Positions 50,242 through 60,009 of a stretch of DNA of 64,000 bases are shown here, piece after piece. How positions within the stretch are numbered: the stretch's first letter is position 1; each line of letters begins with the position of its first letter. Source of the stretch: an uncultured Draconibacterium sp. Lineage in GTDB: Bacteria; Bacteroidota; Bacteroidia; Bacteroidales; Prolixibacteraceae. The translations under genes were made by a program, and so were the position numbers. The notes beneath the pieces are model-generated. The model searched no databases and had not been told where the DNA came from. It saw nothing but the letters and a program-made list of their open reading frames with translations. Where the stretch lies: the NCBI RefSeq assembly GCF_963675065.1, contig NZ_OY775905.1:62001-126000 (forward strand), given 5' to 3'.

Positions 50242-52704
50242 GTGAAATTAAGCGAAGCAAGAAATAATGAACCGGTGGTTATCACCAAAGTTTTAGGTCA
50301 TGGTTCGTTTCGGAAGAGAATTACTGAAATGGGATTTATCCGTGGCAACGAAGTTCGGGCCATAAAAGATTCCCCCTTTAAAGGCCCCAGCGAATACAAA
50401 ATTCTGAACTACAATATTACGCTGCGGAAATCGGAAGCCGATCAAATTGAGGTTATTCCAGCGTCCGAGTTCAAAAAAACATCTACTGCCAATTACGAGG
50501 GTACTATTGATCGGAATATTGATCTTATCGACCAGTCGGCGCGTACAAAAACAATCAATATCGCATTGGTAGGTAATCCCAATTGCGGAAAAACCACGCT
50601 GTTTAATTTTATCTCCGGCTCGAAAGAAAAAGTTGGCAATTACAGTGGGGTGACGGTTGACGTTCACAAAGCCACTTTTAAAAGCGGCGGTTATACCTTC
50701 AACTTTTACGACCTGCCCGGCACATACAGTTTAACAGCCTATTCAAAAGAAGAAATTTTTGTAAGGAAGTTTATTTACGAAGAAACTCCCGACATTGTAA
50801 TTAACGTACTGGATTCAACCAACCTGGAACGAAGTCTGTTTCTTACCACACAATTAATCGACATGGATTTAAGGGTTATAATGGCCCTGAACATGTTCGA
50901 CGAGCTGGAAAAAAACGAGCTAAAACTGGACAAGGAAGAGTTGTCTAAACTGGTTGGAATTCCGCTTATCCCAACAGTTAGCTCAAAAGGACTGGGTCTT
51001 GATTCGTTAATTGAAAAAGTGATCGAAGTTTTTGAGGGCCGAGACAACTTTTCGCGCCATATTCATATCAATTATGGAAAAGAGCTTGAAAAGTCAATCC
51101 GCACCATTCGTCAGAAAATAAAAGAAGACAAACCGATCACCGATAAGATCTCGTCGCGTTTTCTGTCCATTAAACTGCTTGAAAAAGACAACCAGGTAAT
51201 CGAACTGCTCTCGAAATACTCCAATTTCGACGAAATACAGAAAGTTACCCTGAAGGAAATAAAGAAAATAGAACTGCTTGAAAACGATGATAGCGAAACG
51301 GTTATTGCCAATGCCAAGTACAGTTTTATTACCGGTGCTTTACGCGAAACATACAGCAACAAACACAAGGAAAAGAAAACCCAATCGGAGAAAATAGATA
51401 GTGTGTTAACCAACCGCTACCTTGGATTTCCGATATTTACCGCAATGCTGTTTTTTATTTTCTGGACTACCTTTAAACTGGGAGCTTACCCAATGGACTG
51501 GATTGATGCGGGCGTAGTGGCATTGGGCAAATTTGTGGGCAATATAATCCCCGACGGAATGCTGAACGACCTCCTGGTTGACGGTATAATTGGTGGCGCC
51601 GGAAGTGTACTGGTGTTTTTGCCCAATATCCTTATTTTGTTCTTTTTTATATCCCTTCTCGAAGGTTCGGGGTACATGGCTCGTGCTGCCTTTATAATGG
51701 ACAATATTATGCACCGCTTTGGCTTGCACGGCCGTTCATTCATTCCTATGATCATGGGGTTTGGATGTAATGTTCCGGCCATTTTAGCAACACGTTCCAT
51801 GCGAAATCGTGGCGACCGCATTCTTACCATGCTTATCATACCGTTTATGTCGTGTAGTGCGCGGCTACCGGTATATATACTTATTATTTCAGCCTTTTTC
51901 CAGAAATACGAAGCCTGGGTTTTAATTGGAATTTACGCAGTTGGAATTCTCTTTGCGTTTATTACAGCGCAAGTGCTCAATAAAACGGTTTTTAAGAATA
52001 AAGAAACACCGTTTGTAATGGAACTCCCCACCTATCGTCTGCCAACTTTCAGGAATGTGGTATACCATATGTGGGACAAAACGCAACATTACCTAAAAAA
52101 GATCGGGACGATTATTTTGCTGGGTGTTATTATTATTTGGGCACTGGAATATTTTCCGCGAAAAACGAATAATACTGCCGGTTTTGAAGAACAAATTGAG
52201 CAGATAACAAGCTCGGAAATACCCGAAATACAAAAAGAAGAACGCATTGCTGAGGTAAACCATTCCATGGAATCCGACCGTTTAATCAACTCCTACCTTG
52301 GCCGAACCGGAAAACTCATTCAACCGATTATGAATCCGTTAGGTTTCGATTGGAAAATGAGTATTGCCGTGGTAGCAGGTCTGCCGGCAAAAGAAATTGT
52401 GGTGAGTACCATGGGAGTGCTTTACCAATCGCAGGATGGCGAAACAACCATCAACCTGCAGCAAAAATTACAAAACGAAGTTCACCAGTTAGGCAAACAT
52501 AAAGGACAGGCAGTATTTACCACTCCTGCTGCACTGGCATTTATAATTTTTATTCTGCTTTATTTCCCGTGTATTGGTGTTGTGGCAAGCATTAAAAACG
52601 AATCGGGCTCGTGGAAATGGGCCGCGTTTTCAGTATTTTACACCACGGCGTTGGCGTGGGTAGCAGCGTTTGTAACTTATAATATAGGCATGTTATTCGT
52701 ATAA
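50242..52704 (+). CDS. feoAB: FeoA-FeoB fusion ferrous iron transporter
   Basis: 820 residues from a GTG start. Residues 1-75 are a FeoA SH3-like domain (VLGHGSFRKRITEMGFIRGN). The FeoB G-domain follows: G1 GNPNCGKTTLFN (near 112), G3 DLPGTYSL, G4-like ALNMFDEL. Then come the membrane domain with two gate repeats (GSGYMARAAFIMD, GCNVPAILATR near 510; FPCIGVVASI near 770) and the CSARLPVYILIIS segment. It imports Fe2+ across the inner membrane. FeoA-FeoB fusions are common in Bacteroidota. The Cys-rich partner starts one base later. Confidence 0.95.
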   Translation: MKLSEARNNEPVVITKVLGHGSFRKRITEMGFIRGNEVRAIKDSPFKGPSEYKILNYNITLRKSEADQIEVIPASEFKKTSTANYEGTIDRNIDLIDQSARTKTINIALVGNPNCGKTTLFNFISGSKEKVGNYSGVTVDVHKATFKSGGYTFNFYDLPGTYSLTAYSKEEIFVRKFIYEETPDIVINVLDSTNLERSLFLTTQLIDMDLRVIMALNMFDELEKNELKLDKEELSKLVGIPLIPTVSSKGLGLDSLIEKVIEVFEGRDNFSRHIHINYGKELEKSIRTIRQKIKEDKPITDKISSRFLSIKLLEKDNQVIELLSKYSNFDEIQKVTLKEIKKIELLENDDSETVIANAKYSFITGALRETYSNKHKEKKTQSEKIDSVLTNRYLGFPIFTAMLFFIFWTTFKLGAYPMDWIDAGVVALGKFVGNIIPDGMLNDLLVDGIIGGAGSVLVFLPNILILFFFISLLEGSGYMARAAFIMDNIMHRFGLHGRSFIPMIMGFGCNVPAILATRSMRNRGDRILTMLIIPFMSCSARLPVYILIISAFFQKYEAWVLIGIYAVGILFAFITAQVLNKTVFKNKETPFVMELPTYRLPTFRNVVYHMWDKTQHYLKKIGTIILLGVIIIWALEYFPRKTNNTAGFEEQIEQITSSEIPEIQKEERIAEVNHSMESDRLINSYLGRTGKLIQPIMNPLGFDWKMSIAVVAGLPAKEIVVSTMGVLYQSQDGETTINLQQKLQNEVHQLGKHKGQAVFTTPAALAFIIFILLYFPCIGVVASIKNESGSWKWAAFSVFYTTALAWVAAFVTYNIGMLFV

Positions 52705-52705
52705 A

Positions 52706-52957
52706 ATGGTACAGGAAATTCTGACATACCTGATTGTTGCTGCTGCTTTCTTCTGGGCAGCATTAAAAATGTACCGTCGTTTTTTTAAACCGGCTAAAAA
52801 AGCCAGAAAAACCGATTTTAAGAAGGATAAAATAACCATGGTACACAACTGCTCCGACTGCTCGGCAGGCGACTGTGCTTTACGGGATTTACCACGAAAG
52901 GTTATTGAGAAGAATATTGAAGAGTGCCACGACAACGCGGTACCTTCATCACAATGA
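52706..52957 (+). CDS. FeoB-associated Cys-rich membrane protein
   Basis: 83 residues: one membrane helix (residues 2-20), a basic stretch (KPAKKARKTDFKKDK), then a Cys cluster NCSDCSAGDCALRD with three Cys. This matches the FeoB-associated Cys-rich membrane protein family that replaces FeoC in many organisms. Starts one base after feoAB and overlaps the convergent rpe end by nine bases. Confidence 0.9.
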   Translation: MVQEILTYLIVAAAFFWAALKMYRRFFKPAKKARKTDFKKDKITMVHNCSDCSAGDCALRDLPRKVIEKNIEECHDNAVPSSQ

Positions 52958-53599
52958 TTTTAATCCTGAAATAATTTCTTTTGGATTCCCGGCGCTAAAA
53001 ACAAAACTTCCGGCAACAAGTACATCCGCTCCTTTATCGAGCAACTTTTTACCCGTTTCGTAGTTTACACCACCATCAATTTCAATCTTACAGTCACTAT
53101 TTCTGTTATTGATAAGTTCCCGCAACTGAGCCACTTTCTTGAAAGTATTTTCAATGAATGCCTGGCCACCAAAACCCGGATTTACCGACATCAGCAACAC
53201 CATGTCCAAATCGCCGATAATATCCTCTAAAACGGCTATTGGCGTATGTGGATTTAAACACACGCTTGCCTTGGCACCAAATGATTTTATTAGCTGAACC
53301 GTACGATGCAAATGACGACAAGCCTCGTAATGCACCGTGATAATTGATGCGCCGGCGTCAACAAAAGGCTCGATGAATTTATCCGGATCAACGATCATCA
53401 AATGCACATCGAGCGGTTTTTCTGCGATTTTTTTTACATGTTTTATTACCGGAATCCCGAATGATATATTCGGAACAAACACACCATCCATTACATCAAA
53501 ATGAATATAATCAGCTTCACTTTGATTGATCATTTCGATATCCTTTCCGAGATTGTTAAAGTCGGCCGACAGAATGGAGGGTGCTACCAAAGCTCTCAT
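52949..53599 (-). CDS. rpe: Ribulose-phosphate 3-epimerase
   Basis: 216 residues, TIM barrel. Motifs: APSILSADFNNLG (residues 6-18), HFDVMDGVFVPN (near 34; metal ligands), MSVNPGFGGQAF (near 140), and EIDGGVN near 175 with the catalytic Asp. Interconverts ribulose-5-phosphate and xylulose-5-phosphate in the pentose phosphate pathway. Nine bp downstream of rpoD on the same strand. Confidence 0.95.
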   Translation of the reverse strand: MRALVAPSILSADFNNLGKDIEMINQSEADYIHFDVMDGVFVPNISFGIPVIKHVKKIAEKPLDVHLMIVDPDKFIEPFVDAGASIITVHYEACRHLHRTVQLIKSFGAKASVCLNPHTPIAVLEDIIGDLDMVLLMSVNPGFGGQAFIENTFKKVAQLRELINNRNSDCKIEIDGGVNYETGKKLLDKGADVLVAGSFVFSAGNPKEIISGLKSL

Positions 53600-53608
53600 A
53601 AGTTTCGT

Positions 53609-54475
53609 TTATTTACCCAGGTATGATTTTAGTAACCTGTTTCGGTATTGATTTTTTAGTTTTTTTATTGCTTTTTCTTTTATTTGACGAACGCGTTCGC
53701 GCGTTAATCCAAAAACATCGCCAATTTCTTCCAGGGTATGCGGTTGATATCCTTTCAAACCAAAGTAATACCGCAGAATTTCCGCCTCACGTTCTCCCAG
53801 GGTAGACAATGATCGTTCAATTTCTTTACGAAGTGAATTATCCATCAGCTCTCCGTCTGGATCCGGTGAATCTTCGTTTAGCATCACATCATATAAATTA
53901 TTCGCATCCTCTTCACGAAGAGGGGCATCCATTGATACATGTGTACTTGAAAAATTCATAGAATCCTCTACCAAATCCGGTTTTGACTCCATTAATTCTG
54001 CCACTTCGTCAACAGTGGGTTCGCGCTGAAATTCCTGCTCTAACTTATTAAATGCTTTGTTGATTTTATTTATCGAGCCAATTTTATTCAAAGGTAAACG
54101 AACAATTCTCGATTGTTCGGCCAAAGCCTGAAGTATCGATTGGCGAATCCACCATACGGCGTACGATATAAATTTAAATCCGCGGGTTTCATCAAAACGT
54201 TCCGCAGCTTTTATCAATCCTAAATTTCCTTCATTTATTAAATCCGGCAGACTTAGCCCCTGATTTTGGTATTGTTTCGAAACGGAAACAACAAACCTGA
54301 GGTTTGCTTTTATCAGCGTTTCCAAAGCTTCGCGATCACCTTTTTTTATGCGTTTGGCTAACTCCACTTCTTTCTCCGCAGACAACAACTCTACCTTCCC
54401 AATTTCATGCAGGTACTTATCCAGCGAGAGGGTGTCGCGATTAGTAACCTGTTTGGTAATTTTTAGTTGTCTCAT
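53609..54475 (-). CDS. rpoD: Primary RNA polymerase sigma factor RpoD/SigA
   Basis: 288 residues. Region 1.2-2 with KANLRFVVSVSKQYQNQGLS and the -10 (here -7) recognition helix SYAVWWIRQSILQALAEQSR near residue 110, then region 4 with LEEIGDVFGLTRERVRQIKEKA near residue 260. Region 1.1 is missing, as in Bacteroidota SigABfr. It directs transcription of housekeeping genes, whose promoters have the -33 TTG/-7 TAnnTTTG form seen at the tRNA here. Followed by rpe on the same strand. Confidence 0.95.
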   Translation of the reverse strand: MRQLKITKQVTNRDTLSLDKYLHEIGKVELLSAEKEVELAKRIKKGDREALETLIKANLRFVVSVSKQYQNQGLSLPDLINEGNLGLIKAAERFDETRGFKFISYAVWWIRQSILQALAEQSRIVRLPLNKIGSINKINKAFNKLEQEFQREPTVDEVAELMESKPDLVEDSMNFSSTHVSMDAPLREEDANNLYDVMLNEDSPDPDGELMDNSLRKEIERSLSTLGEREAEILRYYFGLKGYQPHTLEEIGDVFGLTRERVRQIKEKAIKKLKNQYRNRLLKSYLGK

Positions 54476-54641
54476 ATATTGATATTGTTAACATTAATCC
54501 TTTTGAAAAATGATATACTCTATAATAATATTACATTTCGGGGATAAAAGTAACACTCAAAACTGAATAAATTTACCATTAAATTTATCATTATCAACTA
54601 AAACACGAAAATCAGTCAACTGTTCAACTGCATATCTCCTT

Positions 54642-55955
54642 TCAATTCGGCTGATTCAGAAGATAACTTTTAAAAACAGCATACTCACTGGTCATCTGCT
54701 CACTTTGTTTTTCGCCCTTCATAAAGGCGGCAAGCTTTTCAGGCAACTCAACTTTGCCTTTTCCAATAACCTTCTCCACAGTTTCAGTGAACTTTGCCGG
54801 ATGTGCTGTTTCCAAAAAAACACCAATTTCATTTTCCGACAAATATTCGCTTAACGACTGATACCCACATGCTCCATGCGGATCGCATAAATAGTTGCAT
54901 TCGTTGTAAACCTTCAAAACAACTTCCCTGATTTGCTTATCAGAATAGCGGTAACCTTTAATTTTTTGGGCAACTATCGCATGTTCGTTTTTGTACAAAT
55001 CGAGAATACGCGCAAAGTTGCTCGGTGCCCCCACATCCATAGCATTGGCAATGGTCTCAACCGACGGGCGAGGTTTATACTCTCCGCTGTTGAGGTATTC
55101 AAAAACCACATCGTTTTCGTTATTAGCTGCAATAAATTGTTTTACCGGCAATCCCATTTCTGCTGCAATCAATCCTGCCGTAAGGTTTCCAAAGTTTCCG
55201 CTGGGCACTGAAACAACCAATTGGTTACTATCGAGTTTCCCTGCTTCTTTCAGGCGGGCATAAGCATTAAAATAATAAAATGCCTGCGGAAGAAAACGAG
55301 CAACATTTATTGAGTTAGCCGATGTAAGTACCAGCTTTTTATTCAGTTCATCATCGAGGAATGCCGTTTTCACCAAGTGCTGACAATCGTCGAAAGTTCC
55401 GTCAATTTCAAGCGCTGTAATATTCTGCTTCAGTGTTGTAAACTGCGATTCCTGAATATCACTAACTTTTCCTTTTGGATAAAGTACGTAAACATGAATG
55501 CCATCAACGCCCAGGAAACCATTGGCAACAGCACTTCCGGTATCGCCCGATGTGGCCACCAAAACGTTTACCAATTTCTCTTGTTTGCCTAGAAAATGAT
55601 TCAGTAAACGCGCCATAAAACGCGCGCCAACGTCTTTAAATGCCAGTGTTGGCCCATGAAACAGTTCCAGGGAATAAATAGAATCGGCAACTTTTACAAC
55701 CGGACAATCAAACTGTAACGTATCGTAAACGATCTCCTTTAATTTAGCCTCTTCAATATCTTCGCCAAAGAATTTCTTTGCCACTTCAAAAGCAATTTCC
55801 TGAAACGACAGGTTTTGAATGTTATCAAAAAAAACAGGCTCGAACTTTTCAATCCGCTCGGGCATAAACAATCCGTTATCGGCTGCCAATCCTTTTACAA
55901 CTGCTTCTTTTAAAGAAACATCAGGTGTATTTCTATTTGTACTATAATATTTCAT
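54642..55955 (-). CDS. thrC: Threonine synthase
   Basis: 437 residues. The PLP-binding Lys is in FHGPTLAFKDVGARFMARL (near residue 112), and the glycine-rich phosphate loop is VATSGDTGSAVANGF (near 140). N-terminal YYSTN and HGACGYQSL near the end are characteristic of the bacterial class. Converts O-phosphohomoserine to threonine. Third gene of the threonine set with the kinase-like gene and thrA upstream. Confidence 0.95.
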   Translation of the reverse strand: MKYYSTNRNTPDVSLKEAVVKGLAADNGLFMPERIEKFEPVFFDNIQNLSFQEIAFEVAKKFFGEDIEEAKLKEIVYDTLQFDCPVVKVADSIYSLELFHGPTLAFKDVGARFMARLLNHFLGKQEKLVNVLVATSGDTGSAVANGFLGVDGIHVYVLYPKGKVSDIQESQFTTLKQNITALEIDGTFDDCQHLVKTAFLDDELNKKLVLTSANSINVARFLPQAFYYFNAYARLKEAGKLDSNQLVVSVPSGNFGNLTAGLIAAEMGLPVKQFIAANNENDVVFEYLNSGEYKPRPSVETIANAMDVGAPSNFARILDLYKNEHAIVAQKIKGYRYSDKQIREVVLKVYNECNYLCDPHGACGYQSLSEYLSENEIGVFLETAHPAKFTETVEKVIGKGKVELPEKLAAFMKGEKQSEQMTSEYAVFKSYLLNQPN

Positions 55956-56152
55956 CTCATTTCAATTATAACTTTAGGGGCATTCGATGGAACTCGCACA
56001 ATACTATCGATCTACGTGAAAAATTGGTTTATAAGCTCGTTTCATTTCTGTGCACAAAAATATAGTTTTGGTTTTAAGGATTTATTCCTGACACCACAAA
56101 AACATGACATATATCAGAAACTTAACATCTTTTGATACCTATAAATGGATAT

Positions 56153-57358
56153 TTATTTCAAAAATTCACGAATAAATTCGTCACCTTTTAAAGTTCCCAA
56201 AATGCCTTTGCGCGGATCGAATTCATCGTAAACTTCAACTTCATCGGCTTTAGCACCCGGTTTGTAAATGGTAAACGGCACGGCATCGCGGGTATGTGTT
56301 TTTAGTGCACAGGGTGTTGGATGATCAGGCAAAATAGCAATTGCCACTTCCTCGTCCATTTTTGCCGTTTCTTCCAGAATGTATTTTACCACACGTTGAT
56401 CGAGGTATTCAATGGTTTTTGTTTTTAGCTCCACATCTCCTTCGTGGCCGGCTTCATCACTGGCTTCGATGTGTAAATACACAAAATCATTTTCTTTCAG
56501 CACTTCAATTGCAGCCTGTGCTTTTCCTTCGTAGTTGGTATCGTATAAACCGGTTGCACCTTCAACATGAATTACTTTCATTCCGGCATACACGCCAATT
56601 CCATGAATCAGATCGACAGCTGAAATTACCGCAGAATTTTCAATACCAAACATTTCCTTTAACGTTGGCATGGCCGGTTTATAACCCGGCGACCAGGGCC
56701 AAACACAGTTAGCAGGGTCTTTTCCAGCCGCTTTGCGCTTAAGGTTCACCGGATGTTCTTTTAAAAGTTCCTGTGATTTTAAGATCAAATCAGTAACCAA
56801 ATCAGCGGTTTCTTTTGCTGCGTCGGTTTTTGCTTTTGGCAAACAGTCGGCAAATGGTGATCCCGGCACATCGTGCGGCGGAGTGAAAGAAAAATCTTTT
56901 ATACCATCTTTTATCACCAGCAAATGACGATACGAAACGCCCGGATAGAATTTTATTTTATCTGTTCCCAGTTTCTCATTAAGATATTGAATTAGTACTT
57001 CTGCCTCTTCAGTTGAAATATGTCCCGCCGAGTGGTTTTTAATCTTCTCATCTTCAACGCAAATCAGGTTGCAACGCATCCCCATGTCTCCGGGCTGTAA
57101 TTCAACCCCCATGCTTGCAGCTTCCAGCACTCCCCTGCCTTCAAAAACCGTTTCAACATCGTAGCCCATTACGGCCATGTTTGCAATTTCGCTACCCGGA
57201 TGCATACTTTCCGGTACGGTTTTTAATAAGCCCGACTGGCCGTTTTTTGCCAGCCAATCGATATGTGGTTTTTTTGCCATTTGCAGCGGAGTTTTTCCGC
57301 CATAAGCAGCGAGTGGCTCGTCGGACATGCCATCGCCAAGTATAATTATGTGTTTCAT
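56153..57358 (-). CDS. ApgM-family phosphomutase-like protein, likely homoserine kinase substitute
   Basis: 401 residues from MKHIIILGDG. Alkaline-phosphatase superfamily: metal Asp in LGDGMSDEP (residue 8 on), phosphorylated Ser in HPGSEIANMAVMGY (near 55), and late metal ligands in LPDHPTPC (near 345). By family it is an archaeal-type 2,3-bisphosphoglycerate-independent phosphoglycerate mutase. Its place between thrA and thrC, where homoserine kinase ThrB is otherwise missing, supports the proposal for Bacteroidota that such proteins serve as homoserine kinase (inference). A start nine codons further upstream (57385) adds no family match. Confidence 0.85.
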   Translation of the reverse strand: MKHIIILGDGMSDEPLAAYGGKTPLQMAKKPHIDWLAKNGQSGLLKTVPESMHPGSEIANMAVMGYDVETVFEGRGVLEAASMGVELQPGDMGMRCNLICVEDEKIKNHSAGHISTEEAEVLIQYLNEKLGTDKIKFYPGVSYRHLLVIKDGIKDFSFTPPHDVPGSPFADCLPKAKTDAAKETADLVTDLILKSQELLKEHPVNLKRKAAGKDPANCVWPWSPGYKPAMPTLKEMFGIENSAVISAVDLIHGIGVYAGMKVIHVEGATGLYDTNYEGKAQAAIEVLKENDFVYLHIEASDEAGHEGDVELKTKTIEYLDQRVVKYILEETAKMDEEVAIAILPDHPTPCALKTHTRDAVPFTIYKPGAKADEVEVYDEFDPRKGILGTLKGDEFIREFLK

Positions 57359-57466
57359 TTTGTTCAGTAAATAGCAGAAGACCAATCTCCGGTGACAGCA
57401 GTTGGCAACCGATCTTCAATGTTTTTTTATTGTCTTTTATAACAATGCTTTTAGCGGCATTTTGTT

Positions 57467-59887
57467 CTAGATGTTCGACACTTTTATTAAATCGGCAAAT
57501 ACTCCGGCTGCGGTTACAGAAGCTCCGGCACCGTATCCTTTTATCAGCATCGGGAATTCATGGTAGCGTTCGGTTGTGTACATTACCAGGTTATTGCTTC
57601 CTTCCAGGTCGTAAAACGGATGCGTAGAATCAACCTCCTGCAATCCGGCTTCGGCTTTACCATTTTCGAACTTAGCCACAAAACGCCATTTTTTATTTTC
57701 AGCTTCAAGTCGCTGACGCTGGATTTCAAATTTGGCATCCAACTCCGAAACACCGGCCCAAAACTCATCGAGTGTACCGGCAAAAAGTTCTTCGGAGACA
57801 AAACGGTTGATCGAAATATCATCCATTTCAATACGATAACCAGACTCGCGGGCAAGAATCAAAATTTTACGAGCCACGTCAACACCACTTAAATCAACAC
57901 GAGGATCGGGTTCTGAATAACCTTCTTCCTTGGCCATTTGAATGGTTTTACTCAATGGAATATCAGCCGAAATTGTATTGAAAATATAGTTAAGCGTACC
58001 GGAAAGAACAGCTTCAATCCGCAACACTTTATCGCCCGAATTTACCAAATCATTAAGTGTATTAATAATTGGCAAACCTGCACCAACATTGGTTTCGAAA
58101 AGAAATTTAATCCCTTTCTTTTTGGCGATTTTTTTCAGTTCGGCATAATTATCGTACTCCGATGAAGCGGCTACTTTATTGGCCGTAACAATGGAAACGT
58201 TGGAACTTAAAATTTCATTGTAAAGATCAGCAACTGCATCGTTGGCCGTACAATCCACAAACACAGAATTGTAAATATTCATCTCCTTGATCTCGTCAAC
58301 AAACCCCTGCAACGAAGATGTTTTCTCTGAAGCATCCAACTGCTCTTTAAAGGAATCAATTTCAATTCCATCGCGGTGAAAGAGCATTTTTTTTGAGTTG
58401 GCAATTCCGGCCAACTTCAATCGCAGGTGATTTTCTTTTAAAAGACGTTCTTGTTGTTGCTTTATCTGCTGAAGCAGGTTTCCTCCAACAGTACCAATCC
58501 CCATGAGGAAAATATTTAGCTCCACATTCTCCGACAGGAAGAACGATTCGTGTACCACATTCAGCGTTTTTCGCAGGTCTTCGTTTTTAACTACCCACGA
58601 AATATTCAGCTCCGATGCTCCCTGCGCGATCGCAATAATATTTACACCACTTTTTCCCATGGTAGAGAAAAGTTTGCCTGCAATACCGGTAGTATGTTTC
58701 ATGTTTTCACCAACAATGGCTACAACCGAAACGCTACTTTCGAGCTCTATTTTATTCACCTGTCCGGTGGAAATCTCCTTTTCAAATTCTTCACGAATTG
58801 CAGCTTCTGCCACATCCAGTGCTTTTTCTTCAATAGCCACACTGATTGAATTCTCCGATGACGCCTGCGAAATCAGAATCACATTCACATTTACTTTTGC
58901 AAGTGCGGTAAACAATCGCATTGAAATTCCGGTAACACCAACCATTCCGATGCCCTGCAAAGTAACAAGCGTAATTCCTGAAATGGATGAAATACCTTTA
59001 ATCGGGCGATCGAATCCATTCTTCACACCTTTAACAATCTTTGTTCCGGGATTTTCAGGATCAAATGTATTTTTAATCTGAATTGGAATTCCCTTTTTGT
59101 ACACCGGCAAAATGGTTGGAGGATAAATTACTTTGGCACCAAAATGCGAAAGTTCCATTGCCTCGGAATAAGTGATCTCAGGAATAGTGTATGCTTTACG
59201 TATCACGCGCGGATCGGCAGTCATAAAACCGTTTACATCGGTCCAGATCTCCAGAATTTCAACGTCGAGCGCTGCCGCAAGAATAGACGCGGTAAAATCG
59301 GATCCTCCCCGCCCCAGCGTAGTAAATTCGCCCTTGGCATTTTTCGAGATAAAACCGGGAACAACGGCCGCACCTTTAAACCCGGCAAAAGTTTTTGTGA
59401 TTTTGCTGTTGGTCACTTCAAAATCAACTGCTGCTTTACCAAAGTTGCTGTCGGTTTGGATAAACTCCGACGAATCTTTTCTGGGGCAACCAATAAATTC
59501 GGCAACAATATGCGACGAAATTCGCTCACCCAAACCCGCAATACGATCAAGTGTTTTCGATGTTAATTCGCCCACCAAAGTTATACCGGTAAGTAATTTC
59601 TCCAGCTCGTCGAGTAGTACGTCAACATTCTCTTTTACTGATCCTGATCCGTTAAAAAGCTCACTTATTGTTTCATTGTGTTTTTGTCTGATTTCCGTAA
59701 GTTCCGTATGAAAGTCGCCTGTACCAGAGGCAGCATTGTGTGCTGCCGTTAGAATTTTATCGGTTATGCCTCCAAGGGCCGATACTACCACAACAACGTC
59801 GTCGTTCTGGTTTAGTACAATGTCTTTTACACGTTTAATGTTTGCGGCGGAACCTACGGATGTTCCACCAAACTTTAACACTTTCAT
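57467..59887 (-). CDS. thrA: Bifunctional aspartate kinase / homoserine dehydrogenase I
   Basis: 806 residues. Aspartokinase at 1-290 (MKVLKFGGTSVGSA; TLGRGGSDFTASILAA near 215), two ACT-like regulatory segments at 310-450 (VTLQGIGMVGVTGISMRLFT, SVVAIVGENMKHTTGIAGKL), and homoserine dehydrogenase at 460-806 (NADP motif MGIGTVGGNLL; catalytic region GTLNYIF near 640). Catalyses steps 1 and 3 towards threonine and methionine; threonine feedback is expected from the ACT segments. First gene of the thr set on this strand. Confidence 0.96.
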   Translation of the reverse strand: MKVLKFGGTSVGSAANIKRVKDIVLNQNDDVVVVVSALGGITDKILTAAHNAASGTGDFHTELTEIRQKHNETISELFNGSGSVKENVDVLLDELEKLLTGITLVGELTSKTLDRIAGLGERISSHIVAEFIGCPRKDSSEFIQTDSNFGKAAVDFEVTNSKITKTFAGFKGAAVVPGFISKNAKGEFTTLGRGGSDFTASILAAALDVEILEIWTDVNGFMTADPRVIRKAYTIPEITYSEAMELSHFGAKVIYPPTILPVYKKGIPIQIKNTFDPENPGTKIVKGVKNGFDRPIKGISSISGITLVTLQGIGMVGVTGISMRLFTALAKVNVNVILISQASSENSISVAIEEKALDVAEAAIREEFEKEISTGQVNKIELESSVSVVAIVGENMKHTTGIAGKLFSTMGKSGVNIIAIAQGASELNISWVVKNEDLRKTLNVVHESFFLSENVELNIFLMGIGTVGGNLLQQIKQQQERLLKENHLRLKLAGIANSKKMLFHRDGIEIDSFKEQLDASEKTSSLQGFVDEIKEMNIYNSVFVDCTANDAVADLYNEILSSNVSIVTANKVAASSEYDNYAELKKIAKKKGIKFLFETNVGAGLPIINTLNDLVNSGDKVLRIEAVLSGTLNYIFNTISADIPLSKTIQMAKEEGYSEPDPRVDLSGVDVARKILILARESGYRIEMDDISINRFVSEELFAGTLDEFWAGVSELDAKFEIQRQRLEAENKKWRFVAKFENGKAEAGLQEVDSTHPFYDLEGSNNLVMYTTERYHEFPMLIKGYGAGASVTAAGVFADLIKVSNI

Positions 59888-59945
59888 ACGATTTTTTTTA
59901 ACTATTTATATTTGTAAAACTTACTCCAATTTTAATCCTTCCTTA

Positions 59946-59985
59946 TAAAAAAACCGGATGAATCGACAGAATCAATTCACCCGGT
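59946..59985 (-). terminator. Terminator downstream of recA
   Basis: On the minus strand ACCGG-x-TGAAT pairs with ATTCA-x-CCGGT around a 10-nt loop and runs into seven T, 24 bp after the recA stop. Confidence 0.8.
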
Positions 59986-60009
59986 ATATTCTGTCTATAT
60001 CAGTTTTAT

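Noticed and set aside
59888..60009. Threonine attenuator leader before thrA
   Set aside because: No Thr/Ile-rich leader peptide is visible, and the hairpin there is the recA terminator on the same strand.
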